From Calcarisporiella thermophila CBS 279.70 (lineage: Eukaryota > Calcarisporiellomycota): a stretch of 64,000 bases of DNA. The notes beneath the pieces were generated by a model, which had not been told where the DNA came from, made no database searches, and saw only the letters and a list, made by a program, of their open reading frames with translations. The translations under genes were made by a program, and so were the position numbers. This document shows, one piece after another, positions 20,489 to 31,340 of this stretch (the stretch's first letter is position 1; each line of letters begins with the position of its first letter). The stretch is taken from the NCBI RefSeq assembly GCF_041956535.1, contig NW_027192193.1:28792-92791 (forward strand). Reading direction: 5' to 3'.

Positions 20489-23400
20489 ATGCCTCCAAAC
20501 GATCCCCCCAACTGCGACGCATCATTTGATACCCGTTTGGCCAGTGTACGACAAGTTTTCGACGAGTTGGATCGCGATGACGAGATTGCGGGCTCAGATG
20601 AGCGCGAGCACATTGATGCCAGCACTGACCCAAACGAGGAGATAGACCGCGTCCCAAAAACCCCTCCCCCCAGGTCCCCACATGTCCTCCCCTCGAGCGA
20701 TTTGGGCGCACCCATCCCTTGCAGCCAGCGCCGCAACCTCATCAGTGATGATGACCGCTCCGTGGCGCAGCAACGCGAAACGCGACCCACCCTCGACGAC
20801 TCACAGAGGCGCAGCTCCCAATCCCATGTCATCGTCTCCAAGGCGAGAGCCACGGCCAGCGTCCACTGCCCGGCTCCAGACTGCGAATACTGGGGCTTTG
20901 TGCCGAGGACAATCACTCGCCACTACCAGCAGACCCATGGAGGCACTCTAGACTTCCAATGGACCTGCTCGGAGCCCGGTTGCAATCAAGTATCCTGCAG
21001 CCAACAGAAGATATGGGATCACGAACAGGAGCAACACAACCTGCCCTGCTTCGGAACGCCTCCTCTCCACCCATCCGATGTCCCTACAGGAACAAGGATC
21101 TTGGACTACCGCGTCCCGACCAACGCATCCCGCTTCCCATGCCCCTTTACAGACCAATGCTCGCATTCGTCAGCGAGGTGCGACGTGCTGACAAAACACG
21201 TGGAGACTATTCACAACGTCACCATCCGCCAGGTATGGCTCCGCCCTAGACCATATTGTCCCTACGAAACCACAGAGAAGAGGATCGTGATGAAGCACGT
21301 AAAATATGAGTGCCGAGCCAGGGACACGGGAAGCAACCCAATCGTCGAGCCGCCCCCAGCTCAGCCCGATACATGCCCAGGATGTCGCCTCGAAACAGGA
21401 TCTTCCATCGAGCTGCGCAAACACATGCGCATACACCCTGGCCTCACAAACCTAGAGAGCGGAAGGCTATTCGGCCCACTCTCTGAGCAGGACCAGATGC
21501 TGGTGGAGCAAGCGATTGGCGACGTTGGTTACGAGATAGTAGACGTGGTCCACTACCTACGACTCCACCGAACGTGGAGAAGCCCAGCAAGGATCCAGGA
21601 GGCTGTACGGAAGGTAGCCAGTCGCCCACTGAACCAAAGGTTTCCTCACATGAAGGTGCCACAAAATGATACGACCAGATCCATTACGGAGGTCAACTTT
21701 TCATTCTGGCCCATCGTTCACGGAACCAGAAGAACAGAGCGAACTACCCTAACCCCGACGACGAAGAAACCACAGAGACACCCGACCCATACGTCCCAAG
21801 CACAGAGACGAGGGAAGACCCGCAAGAGGAGGCAAACGAGCCACCACTACGACCTCCTCCTCCCATAACTACAAGCTCCTGATATCAACTACGAGTGCCC
21901 CTCTTCAGGAACAAGGAGAATCGAGATCAAGCAGAGAAACTGATCGACGCCATAGTCCGGCGCCATTTGGTACGAGACTCGGACTCCTGGGACACAGTAG
22001 AAAGGAAAGATGCTGGACTTCGAGATGCGCTATGGCAATGCATCCAGGAACTAACAAGTCCACAGAGCCAACGCGGGGAAGAACAAGGGGAAAGGGCACT
22101 CAGAGCGCAAGACACGGAAAGAGATATCACCGCAGAACTAAGGGATCCGAGGCTTCCACGACGCGAACAGAGGCGGCTTCTGCGACAACGGGCAGAACAG
22201 CGCCAAGAAAATGGCTCCCTGTACTTCCAACGGAAATACCAGCACAGACCAAAACAGGTTTTCGAAGAACTAACGGACAAACCACGCTCGCCTCCATGTC
22301 CAATACCGTGTACAAGTCTAGAGGAAACTTTCCGGACGAGATACGCAGAGGACCAAAACGGAACACTCCCTCCACTAAGCCCACGAACGACCCAAGAAGC
22401 AACAGAAATCAGCCAAACCGAGATCCCGGAAGAGGTGGTCCCGGAAACACAGGAGATCTGCCACACAGCCCCGGCCCCAAACGAAGCTGGAGAAGTCGAC
22501 CGGGTGACCGATGAGAACAGCACAGAGGAGCAAGACAGAGGATGGCGCCTCCGAGAGCCCACGATAGAATCGGTGGAAACCAGATTGAGCGCTCTCAACC
22601 AAACCTCTAGTGCAGGCCCAGATGGCATTACCTATGCGATCTGGAAACTCTTCCCGTCATTGACAACATGGCTGGAGGCAATCTTCCGAAAATGCTTCCA
22701 AGAGGCACGGATCCCAGCCCAATGGCGGATCTCCAAAACAATACTCCTGCTAAAGAAGCCGACAGCTGACCCTCTAGACATTGGCAACTGGAGGCCTGTG
22801 AGTCTGATCACAGTCGGAAGAAGAACACAGTCGGAAAGCTATACTTGAGCGTTCTGAACCACTGCATCCGAGAGACATGTTCCACACACCGGCTCCTCTC
22901 TGTGAACCAGAAAGGATTCATGCCCGTGTCGGGCTGCATAGAACATGACTTTACCATCCACACATACATCAGGCAGGCTCGCCGCAAAAGCCGAGACATC
23001 TACATTGTAAGTTACGACTTCAAAGATGCCTTCGGAGCATTAGACCACTCCATAATCCGACAGGCGATAAATGGACTGGGGTTCATTGAAATAGCCCAAC
23101 GTCAGATCATGAGTATGTACGAAGATATCGGCTTCTGGGTGGAATCGACCGAAGGATGCACCCCAATCATCCCACAAAAACACGGAGTGAAACAGGGGGA
23201 TCCCAGCTCACCCTTGATCTTCAACTTGTTCCTGGAATATCTATCCCGTAAACTCAATCGCATCACCACCACCCCAAACATCCCGACTAAGCACCTGCTT
23301 TTGGCCGACAACCTCATCACCATTGCCGACAACCCGAGCACATGCCAAGCACTGCATGAAGAGGTAGTGGAGTTCTGTCACATGACTGGAATAGAGATCC

Positions 23401-25124
23401 AGGCTCGCAAATGTCACCTCCTAGCGAATCAAGCAGCTGGGAAAGTGAAACGTACGGTGGACAGGTCCTTAAAGCTCACCATTCAAGATATCGACATCCC
23501 TACGATCAAGGCGAGAGATTCATTCAAATACCTCGGGAACAAAGTAGGCATGCAACGCAACGGAATCTACGGCCAATTCCACGAGATGCTCAAAGACACC
23601 GAAACAGTGCTGATGAAGGTGGCCGACTCCCCACTGCGAATCCACCAGAAACATCACGCGATTCGCACATTCGTAATACCGAAATGGGAATACTTTGTTC
23701 AACTCAACGGATTGGGGGTTCACCACGCCAAACTCCTTGGACAAGCACTCAGGACGGCGATTCGCAAGTACTGCAAGCTGCCCACACATGCCTCGATGGC
23801 GTTCTTCCACACCGACAGAGAGAACGGAGGCCTCGGCATGCCGGATCCATGGACATGGGCGTGCTCCACACAAGCAGTACACGTGGCGGAACTACTGAAC
23901 TCCAAGGACCCGACGGTTCGCAAGCTCGTGGTGGACTCAATCAGAAGTATCATCGAAGCCCGGTACCCAGGTGTACCGCATACGATGGAGGAACACACGC
24001 TGGTCATGTCCTATCTGGGAGGCAGTTTGGAACATCTTAAACAAGGAAACTACATAGACTGCTTCGACCTCATTGCGCACGTCCCACGGGCCATCAAAGC
24101 GACAAGGATGAAGATTACGTACCATACATATAAAGGCTACGAAGTAGTCCCTAACAACCCCCCACAGGTAGCGGAGAATCAACCCGGCACGGAAAGAGAA
24201 ATAAAATGGCCCAGAACGCTAACAAAGGTCGCAAGGGTGAAAGCGGCATGCCGACAGCATATCGCGGAACACTGGGCCTCACAACCGCAGCAAGGTCACG
24301 CACTAGCTACACTGAGAAACCCCCACTCCAACGCGTGGCTGACCAACAGCGACCTATACCCGGCTGCATATCGATTTGCCGTCAAGGCCAGGCTGGACCT
24401 TCTCCCTCACAACAGGAACAAACAGAGATGGAAACAACGAGACACTGCAGATTGCCCCCACTGTGGAAGGATGGAGACCACCCACCATATCCTATCCGTC
24501 TGCCCTAGATACCGGCCCATCCGCACCGAACGGCACGACAAGATAGCGGAGCGCCTTGCGAGAACAGCAAGGTATAACCACCCCGACTGCGAAGTGTTCG
24601 TTAACCAATCACCACCAGATATCCAAGCGGACCAACTACGGCCAGACCTGGTTATCGTGAACAGAACGCTAAAACAGGTCAAAATCCTGGACGTTGCCGT
24701 TACCGCCCAGTGCGACGACCAATGTTTAAACGAGAAACGAGAGGAGAAGGTCACCAAATATACCGCCATTAATCAGCAATATGAAGACCTAGGCTTCAGC
24801 ACTAGACTCGACGCAGTGGTGTTTGGAGACCTCGGAGGATCAGACACACGGAATACAACCATTTTCACGCAGATCCTAAAGTCGCCGAGATCTTATGCAG
24901 ACAAGATGCACCGCTTTATCGTCGCCGACATCCTACGTGCCGGTCAAAGAATCTGGGCTCAACGTAGCAACCTCTCTCTCCCGGCAGTAAACAACAACAG
25001 ATACATCGCCGACAGTAGAGACACAGCGCGAAATGTTGCTCCGACTACACAAGACATCGTACAAGCGACCCCAGTGACCCAAATCAACCGATTAATCGAA
25101 GACATCCGACACGGCAGAGAATAA
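20489..25124 (+). pseudogene. Retrotransposon polyprotein: zinc fingers, RT, CCHC, RLE (disrupted)
   Basis: Three pieces in three frames. Piece 1 (20489-21868) holds C2H2-like fingers, for example HCPAPDC to HYQQTH, WTCSEPGC to HEQEQH, FPCPFTDQC to HVETIH, and CPGC to HMRIH. It drops out of frame somewhere in 21668-21868, where the frame reading PDPYVPSTETREDPQEEA continues to a TGA at 21880. Piece 2 (about 21883-22848) has the RT entry SSAGPDGITYAIWKLFPSL and NWRPVSLIT, then a second frame change near 22800-22845. Piece 3 (to 25124) has the rest of the RT, where the expected (F/Y)ADD reads LADN at 23301-23312. It ends with the finger CX2CX7HX4C at 24453-24503 and the endonuclease motif PD-X14-D at 24642 onwards (RPDLVIVNRTLKQVKILD), with KYTAINQQY behind it. 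The start codon at 20489 lies only about 50 bases behind the tRNA end. Confidence 0.85.
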
Positions 25125-25196
25125 CAAAATAATAATAGAAAAAAAAAAATAAAAATAAAAAATAACAAAAAAAAACCAAAAAAAAACATAAAATAC
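25125..25196 (+). repeat. A-rich 3' tail of the retrotransposon
   Basis: About 70 bases made almost only of A with scattered T, C and G, directly after the stop codon at 25122-25124. There is virtually no 3' untranslated region in front of it. It marks the 3' end of the element. Confidence 0.7.
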
Positions 25197-25345
25197 AATG
25201 AAGTTAATATTTTATTCCAATAACTAAAATAAGTTCCGCTTTACTCTATAGTATCATATTTTAACCCTATTATAATGTTAGTATTCTTTTTCTTCTCAGT
25301 ACTTTTCCCTTATATTCACTGTTTTCCATCTCATATATCTGATAT

Positions 25346-25382
25346 TGTGGAGACGCGGGGGAAACCCCCGCGGACCCCCATC
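25346..25382 (+). repeat. Conserved GC hairpin block, copy 2
   Basis: CGCGGGGGAAACCCCCGCG at 25354-25372, an 8-bp stem with loop AAA, in the same context as at 19478-19514. It lies in otherwise AT-rich DNA behind the retrotransposon tail and about 145 bases before another tRNA-Glu 3' fragment. Confidence 0.6.
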
Positions 25383-25525
25383 ATTATTATAATTTATCTT
25401 ATTTCCTTTCTTTTCTTTGCTTTTTACTCTTTTACGCGCCCGCACCTCCAAGTGTTGTGCTTTAGTATTGAGACTTATTATTGCTTCTTCTCTGTCAATC
25501 AATACAAACGAAATAAAAATATTAT

Positions 25526-25548
25526 GGGTTCGATTCCCTGATTCGAAG
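25526..25548 (+). tRNA. tRNA-Glu 3' fragment (T arm and acceptor strand), decayed
   Basis: GGGTTCGATTCCCTGATTCG and three more bases match the last 23 bases of the tRNA-Glu gene with two changes (CCCC to CCCT, CGG to CGA). The 5' two thirds of the tRNA are absent; an AT-rich sequence (cgaaataaaaatatta) stands in their place. It is a truncated pseudo-tRNA, not a functional gene. Confidence 0.8.
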
Positions 25549-25928
25549 TAGTTTTTTGCATATTTCTTATTATTTTATTGATGTTTTTCTCCTCTTGAAG
25601 GGCATAGGGACGTTCCCCTCGTCGTGAGGAACCGATTGATACCTTTTTTGTGGGGAGTTTCTGCAATTTTTGCGGAATGATCGAAGATGATGAGAAAATC
25701 GACGCTGATGATGGCCATAGTGACTCCGCCAATACAGCTCCGAATGTCACGGGAATGGTTCAGCAGGGACCACTGATGCGTCCTGACCTCGTGGGGACAG
25801 GATCTCTCCGCCATCCGAGTTGTATGCGGTTCATCTGAGGCTCGGAGACATGGGGCCCTCATTCACTTGATGAGGCATCTAGCGACGACGAACCAGACCA
25901 GAGAGCACCACAGGCGCTGCGCCAAGTT
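25549..25928 (+). repeat. tRNA-Glu-anchored repeat, copy 2
   Basis: Second copy of the repeat at 19037-19423, again directly behind a tRNA-Glu 3' end and beginning with the same T-rich stretch (tagttttttgca). The two copies stay similar up to the segment GACGAACCAGACCAGAGAGC and GCGCTGCGCCAAGT, then diverge. A third short match to that end lies at 26412-26450. Confidence 0.75.
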
Positions 25929-26640
25929 CAGAATCTCCCGCCCTTAAACGTAGGATTCAAAGACCACCGTTTGAATAAGACAGTCGAGCCAGGATGCTAG
26001 TGAAGGCTAATTTACGACGCAACTGTTTACGACAACTAGCGATTCCCCAGACAATCCGATGTTCGAAGTACCGTCTACTTAGTCGGAAAAAAATTAGTAC
26101 GGCCATAATGGTAGAGGGATTTTTCGTGTTAGCAATATAACGTTGCTGCACCCTTTGTTATACGTTCGACCTCGAGATCTTGACCAACCTTTAGCTATCT
26201 TCGCCAAGCCGACAAAGCGCACTCATGAGTTCCCGGAAAGCAGACTTCCTCTTCACTGTTGTCCATCTACCTGCCGAAATGACACTTCGATCTGAGCAAA
26301 ACCTTGACTAGACCAACATCCTCTTGCTATAGTTGTCTCTGATGTCACGAGGCCTTTACTCATGACTTGGCTACAACCTCTATTTACCAATGGCCATTTC
26401 ATCCGGCGACAAAGAACCAGACCAGAGAGCAGCAAATGGCGCTGCGCCAATTTACGGAGGTGGCACCACAACAGGGCCTAGATTAAGTGGTTATTTGTAC
26501 ATACACCGCGTGGTGGCCAGGTAGACCGAATTCGTCTATAGGAGGCTCAGCAGCTCGAGCCAACTGCCGACCGACGCCACTGGCTATCACCCGTGTTCCT
26601 GCGTCCCCGCGGGGGCTAGGATAGAGTCGGACGCATCAGG
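25929..26640. other. Retroelement debris, no gene
   Basis: GC-richer than the normal intergenic DNA. At 26412-26450 it repeats the end of the tRNA-Glu-anchored repeat (AGAACCAGACCAGAGAGCAG, then GGCGCTGCGCCAA). The remaining sequence up to about 26640 resembles non-coding retroelement remains, with no open frame that can be supported. Confidence 0.4.
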
Positions 26641-27046
26641 ATAACAAAAGCTGGTACCAGACACCATGGACAAAACACAATTGGGAACAAGTCTAAAGGG
26701 CCTCTCAGGGAACCTCCCTACCGAAGATTCTATTTCGCCCGAAGGGAAGCACTGTGAGGACATAGCGAGCCTTGCACCCTACTTCCATCCACCTTCCCTC
26801 TTTGGAAGATGTCGAAAATGAGTTGAGTCGTGCTGACGAGGTGATACTGTGCCATTGCCAGGCTCAAATACTTAGTTTAATATCAATCTGGTTCCTGCTA
26901 GAAAAAAGTCAAAATAATTTTCTGCTACGAAATATTATACACTTTACTCAAGAAATAAGCTCTGCAATTTATTAACTTTTGAAATATTAACAAAGTTATA
27001 ACTGGTTTTGTAAATAAAATAGCAAAAGGAGTCAATTATAGACTTC
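26641..27046. other. Intergenic region downstream of the sphingomyelinase
   Basis: About 400 bases. A 67-codon open frame at 26772-26975 has no domain and is not called. The AT-rich part from 26870 is probably the 3' untranslated region of the reverse-strand gene that follows. Confidence 0.4.
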
Positions 27047-29390
27047 TCATAAGTGTAAACCGTTGCAAAGATTTTGCTTCCAAAGAGGTGTCTCTGCTGA
27101 TTCTTGACCTTCAATGCCACGTTTGGAGAAAGGACTGGTGAAGCAGCCCAGCTCGGACTTGCCCGCGCGCATTTGGCAGATAAGTTCCTTTTTGCAAGTT
27201 GAGTCACACTTTCCTTCACGCCCGGCAGATCCAGTGCGATACAAGAAAAATTTGTCGAAGAGCTCATTATTCTTCTCGAATTGAACAGTAAGTGTATGCC
27301 ACCAGGCTGGCGTTAATGGTGCATGGGGAGAATCAAAAGCATAGTCTTTACGAGCTGAATATTCTAGTTTCCATTCGGGCTCTTCGTCATTTTTCTCCCA
27401 TTTGCTTGCTTGTGATATGTCGGCATAGTAGGTCAGAGAATCAACGACAGTGAATGTCTCTGCGTCTACTTTATACACACGATAGGTAGGGTTCTTATTT
27501 GTGTATGTCGTGACAGATGGTGCAATATATCCAACAGCTATAGCATGTTTGGCATCACGGTCGTCGTCAGATGAGTAGAAGACCTCAAACTCGTCACGGT
27601 GAGTGTGACCGAAGAATATTCCTGCTATAACATGAGGGCTATATCTTTGTACAATCTGATAGAAGAGGTGACTGTAATTATGCATGCAGTCACTTTGCCC
27701 GCTGGGATGATGCCCAAGAATCCAAACACGTTGACCTGACAAATAAATTCAAAAAAATTATTAAATGCAATTCATTAAAAAATATCAAACATATTTGTAT
27801 TACGCACCGTTATCTTCGGCATCCTGCAATTCAGAGACGAGCCATGCAAGCATTAGGTTAGGATCAGGGTGATCTCTTGCATGGTCAAGCACATAAAAGT
27901 TGAGGGTGTAGCACCAGTTGGTATTTAAAGATATAACCTTTAGCTTGGGGTATGCTTCGGGAGTATAGGAATAAGAGCCTGTATTCTTAACCACTTGCTT
28001 AGCTGTGTCGGAGTCCAAGAATTTCTCCCATTGTTCTGCAAAGAATGGGTATTGTGGGTCGTCCTTTCCTTCGGGATAGTGTTTGGGAGGAGAAAGATTG
28101 ATAGGAACGAAGTCGTGATTACCAACAACTGGGAAGAAAGTTTTGACTGCTTTGTTCAATTTTCGATGAAGACCATCCCACGTGCGCTTAATGTTTTTCT
28201 CTGCAGCTTCTTTGTCAGCAATCCTAAATGATTGACAAACAATCAGGATCTCCTACTATTCCAAAATATTGAATTGATCAAAAATCATACCAGATATCAT
28301 GCGCAACAAGATCTCCGGTTAGGAAACCTAGATCAATATTATCTTTCTTTACAATGTGGTCAATCATATTATCAGCGAGCTATTACGCATATTTAAAAAA
28401 ATTAGCATATCGAAAAACGTGACCCATTTTGTTATTGGAAGGAACTCACAAGCTGAGGGGTGTCACAGCTATAATCTCCCCAGATACTAGCTGGCCTCTT
28501 AGGGGGGTTGGATCCTGAGTCAGAACGACAACAAGTTGGACGGTCGCAAACTGCATCAGAACCAGGCTAACTCGTTGAAATTAAAGATGGTTAGCATTAA
28601 AGAAACAGCCGTAAAAAATAAAGAGTAGGCAGGACGATATATTACCTTATAGTGGCTGTCTACATGCCAATCGCTGAGATGCAGTACATTCAAAGTTTTA
28701 CCGGAGTTCTTGGGGGCAGTAGCATCAACTGGTTTTGGTTTTGGGAACTGCATTTTTCCGGCAGTCGTTTCGGGATAGGGACAAACATCGAGTAGCGCAG
28801 CACAGAGTAACTTTCCATCATAATTCCTATCAAATTTGCTAATTACTTTGAAGAGCACGGGACCTTGTGTATCGACAAGCCCACGGCACTATTGATCAAA
28901 GTTACTCATTAAACGTGTCGGAGAGAGAGTATAGTGTGCTTAGACCTGTTGTGATACATACCGTAGTCTCATCAAATTTCTTTTGAACTTTACACACGCC
29001 GTGCAAAATTTCGTATAAAAGCTTTGGGCTATACTTATAGAGCGTGGCAACTGCAACCTCCGCACCGGTGCATGCGCGGCAGCTCACCGCCTTCTTTCCT
29101 TTCTCGATCAGGTTCAAAAACCAATTCTTGATAGAATTTCCAATGCCAAATGGATCTGCCCTTGCTGCGAGGATGATAGTGCGAGGGTGAGCATTGTGGA
29201 GATCGATATAAGAAAGGTTTCCGTCTGGAAGGAAGGAGAGGCTTGTCAAGTTGAAATCCTCGCCGAAGCCTTCATCATCAAACCCATTAGCTGGCTGGAC
29301 GACCTTGGGCTTTGCTTCGGCACAGCTTGAAGAGAGGAGAAGTGTAATTAAAGAAAGGGCGAGAAGCACGAGGCTCGTTGATTTTTGCAT
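27047..29390 (-). CDS. Acid sphingomyelinase-like phosphodiesterase
   Basis: Six exons (29390-28962, 28888-28646, 28566-28450, 28379-28291, 28223-27808, 27735-27047) join in frame to 660 aa. A signal peptide ends near residue 25 (SSSCAEA). A saposin-B domain follows (VSCRACTGAEVAVATLYKYS, with further Cys at CKVQ and CRGL). The calcineurin-like metallophosphatase core has every expected metal ligand motif: D216 and H218 (LSDWHVD), D286 (TGDLVAHD), N328-H329 (VVGNHDF), H440 (ILGHHPSG) and H475, H477 (GHTHRDEF). The C-terminal Cys-rich part (CDSTCKKELICQMRAG) fits the family's ASM C-terminal domain. The product should be secreted or vacuolar and split sphingomyelin or related phosphodiesters to ceramide and a phospho-headgroup. 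The length is usual for the family. The true substrate in a fungus is uncertain. Confidence 0.93.
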
Positions 29391-31090
29391 AGTCAGATTA
29401 TGTCTTAAAGACTGGAGGGATAAAGGGAGAGGGGGCGTGTTGAAGGAGGGAACGGGATTAAAGATAGAGTAAGTGAAGATTAAAAATAAGTAAAATAAAA
29501 ATTATTACTACTACGAAACCAGAGAATTTTATCGTAGACTAAGCCCATTGCTCCAATATATATAGTCCTCATGGCTAAAGGTCGGTGCAACCTCATGTCT
29601 TTAGAGTATTAGTGTTATTTGTTGCTTATAAAGGCTCACAAATATAGACTGTATAACTCCGCTGTTTTACCAGCCAGTAGTACAATAAACATGCTCTCAA
29701 ATGTGAATCCGAAAAACTGAAGTGAATTTCAATAAGCAATAAATCTACACGTTTATTGGCTTAAAATGTAAAATACGTGGTATCATACAAAGAACAGGAA
29801 ATGACTCGCTTTGTGAAAAAAGAGAGTAGTGTAAGATTAAGAGGCGCCCTATCTCATTCAGCAAAAGCTATTGCGATACCGAGGTGATCCTTGAAATGGA
29901 TTAGATTTGGCCCGAAGAAAGGAATCAGATAAATCCTATTTCCATTTCCAGAAATTTAGCTCAAACAATGTATTCAAAGGCTTAGTTTTAAAGTTGTGGC
30001 ACGATTGGTAAGAACTAATTGGGCGTGCCCCCATCCGACCCTTCGATTGATGCACATGAGAAAACCATGAGGTGAGCCAATCGAGCACATTATGTCACAG
30101 CGTTCAATTCTGGTTTTGTACACCCATATTTCCAAGGAGATGTTCTCAGGCTCAATGATATAGCACTAGGAAACTTATTTAGAAGCAACCCATAAAGGAA
30201 CAGGAAGCTTCCATTTTGGAATGTAGCTAAGGATTGAATATCGCAGATATGCTCATGCCCACTCTTATTTAGGACTACTACTTCAAGCTACATTACTAAG
30301 TAAAAAGGGGTATAGAATAGTAAATAAATCTGTGCCAGTTGGCTAGGCTTCCGAAAATTTAGTAGGCGATTAAAGATCTAATAAAGGCACTTCTATATTA
30401 AGCCATAGGGCATGTTGTTGAAGTGCCTAAGCCCGGATTCATTAAAGCAACCTCGGCGTCGGATCCTGGTTATTTCCTGTCACTTCAATTACTTTTGAAT
30501 CCATACCAAGAGTCCCAATTGATGCTTAGACACCACCATAAGGTGACATTTCCAGGTGTTTCAATTCAATTGTGCAAAGCCTTACAGAATTACTACCTAT
30601 GTATTACCTTAATATGTCCAAAGTTGTAAAATGGTCTGATGGTTTGCAATAATTGCTAGGGCAATGTGCTCCGGAATAGCGCCTTAAAGCGCACTTTAAT
30701 ATAATAAAATGCAGTAGCAAAGCGTTCGTAATTTGAAAAAAAAAAATTTATATTCTTGAAGCATTGCTACACCTATACCTGAACCTAAGGGGGATATTTC
30801 AACGTGGAATATTATATTTCGTGGACTGCTGCAGAAATGAGTCATTTCAACTAGTCCAACTAGAGCAAATATTATTCATTCTAAACAGTGATTAGAAAAA
30901 GGGAGGGTTTATAGAGCCTTCTTGACAAATAAGCTGCTTTATTAAATTTCAAGGTACTGAGTTTGCAACAACTCAGTGATTCATTTGTAAGTAATCGAAT
31001 ACTTTATAACTTTTGTGCTCGTGGAAAATCACCGGCATTACATACTGATTTCAATACTCGCAATTTGAATTCAAAATATTGACTCCTAAA
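29391..31090. other. Gene-poor region
   Basis: About 1.7 kb with no gene recognised. The part nearest 29391 is the promoter of the sphingomyelinase. A 68-codon open frame at 30423-30629 shows no domain. No RNA gene or repeat was found by eye. Confidence 0.4.
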
Positions 31091-31340
31091 CCCTATAAAA
31101 GACCCGCCCGGTGTAAACTGCAAGATTACGTATAGAAGCATGTAGAAAGGATGAAGCACCTTCGGATTCCTCATAAAGTTTCTTTAATATCACTACAGAT
31201 TGAAATTTCTCCCTATTATAAAATCGTGAAAAGTATGTGAAATGCTTGTAAAAATTTAGAGAATCACGAACATTATTCATCCTTTCTACATGCTTCTGTA
31301 CGTAATCTAACCGTTTTCACCGAGCGGGTTTTTTGTAGGG
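31091..31340. mobile_element. MITE with long terminal inverted repeats
   Basis: A 250-bp unit with terminal inverted repeats of about 64 bp: 31091-31154 and the complement 31277-31340. The inner 32 bases (such as AGAAGCATGTAGAAAGGATG) are nearly identical between arms, the outer part is about 80 percent. The 122-bp centre is AT-rich and non-coding. The flanking bases are AAA on both sides, which might be a 3-bp target duplication. The superfamily cannot be decided from one copy. Confidence 0.75.

Larger units (their letters stand above)
20441..25196 (+). mobile_element. R2/NeSL-like non-LTR retrotransposon with restriction-like endonuclease
   Basis: A GC-rich element of about 4.75 kb. It begins directly after the tRNA-Glu 3' end and its T run, and ends with an A-rich tail (25125-25196). 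Its coding region (20489-25124) has, in order, an array of C2H2-like zinc fingers, a reverse transcriptase, a CCHC finger and a restriction-like endonuclease, the plan of the R2, R4, NeSL and Utopia groups. No AP endonuclease and no second ORF are seen. The composition differs strongly from the AT-rich surroundings. This copy has frame breaks and a changed catalytic motif, so it is dead. Assignment to a named clade needs a tree. Confidence 0.85.

Noticed and set aside
19479-20711. Long open frames that cross the assembly gap
   Set aside because: They are made of undetermined bases and carry no information.
21927-22628. 233-codon reverse open frame
   Set aside because: Ser/Val/Leu-rich antisense shadow of the GC-rich retrotransposon frame; no domain.
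26772-26975. Small forward open frame
   Set aside because: No domain, no splice partners, in retroelement debris.
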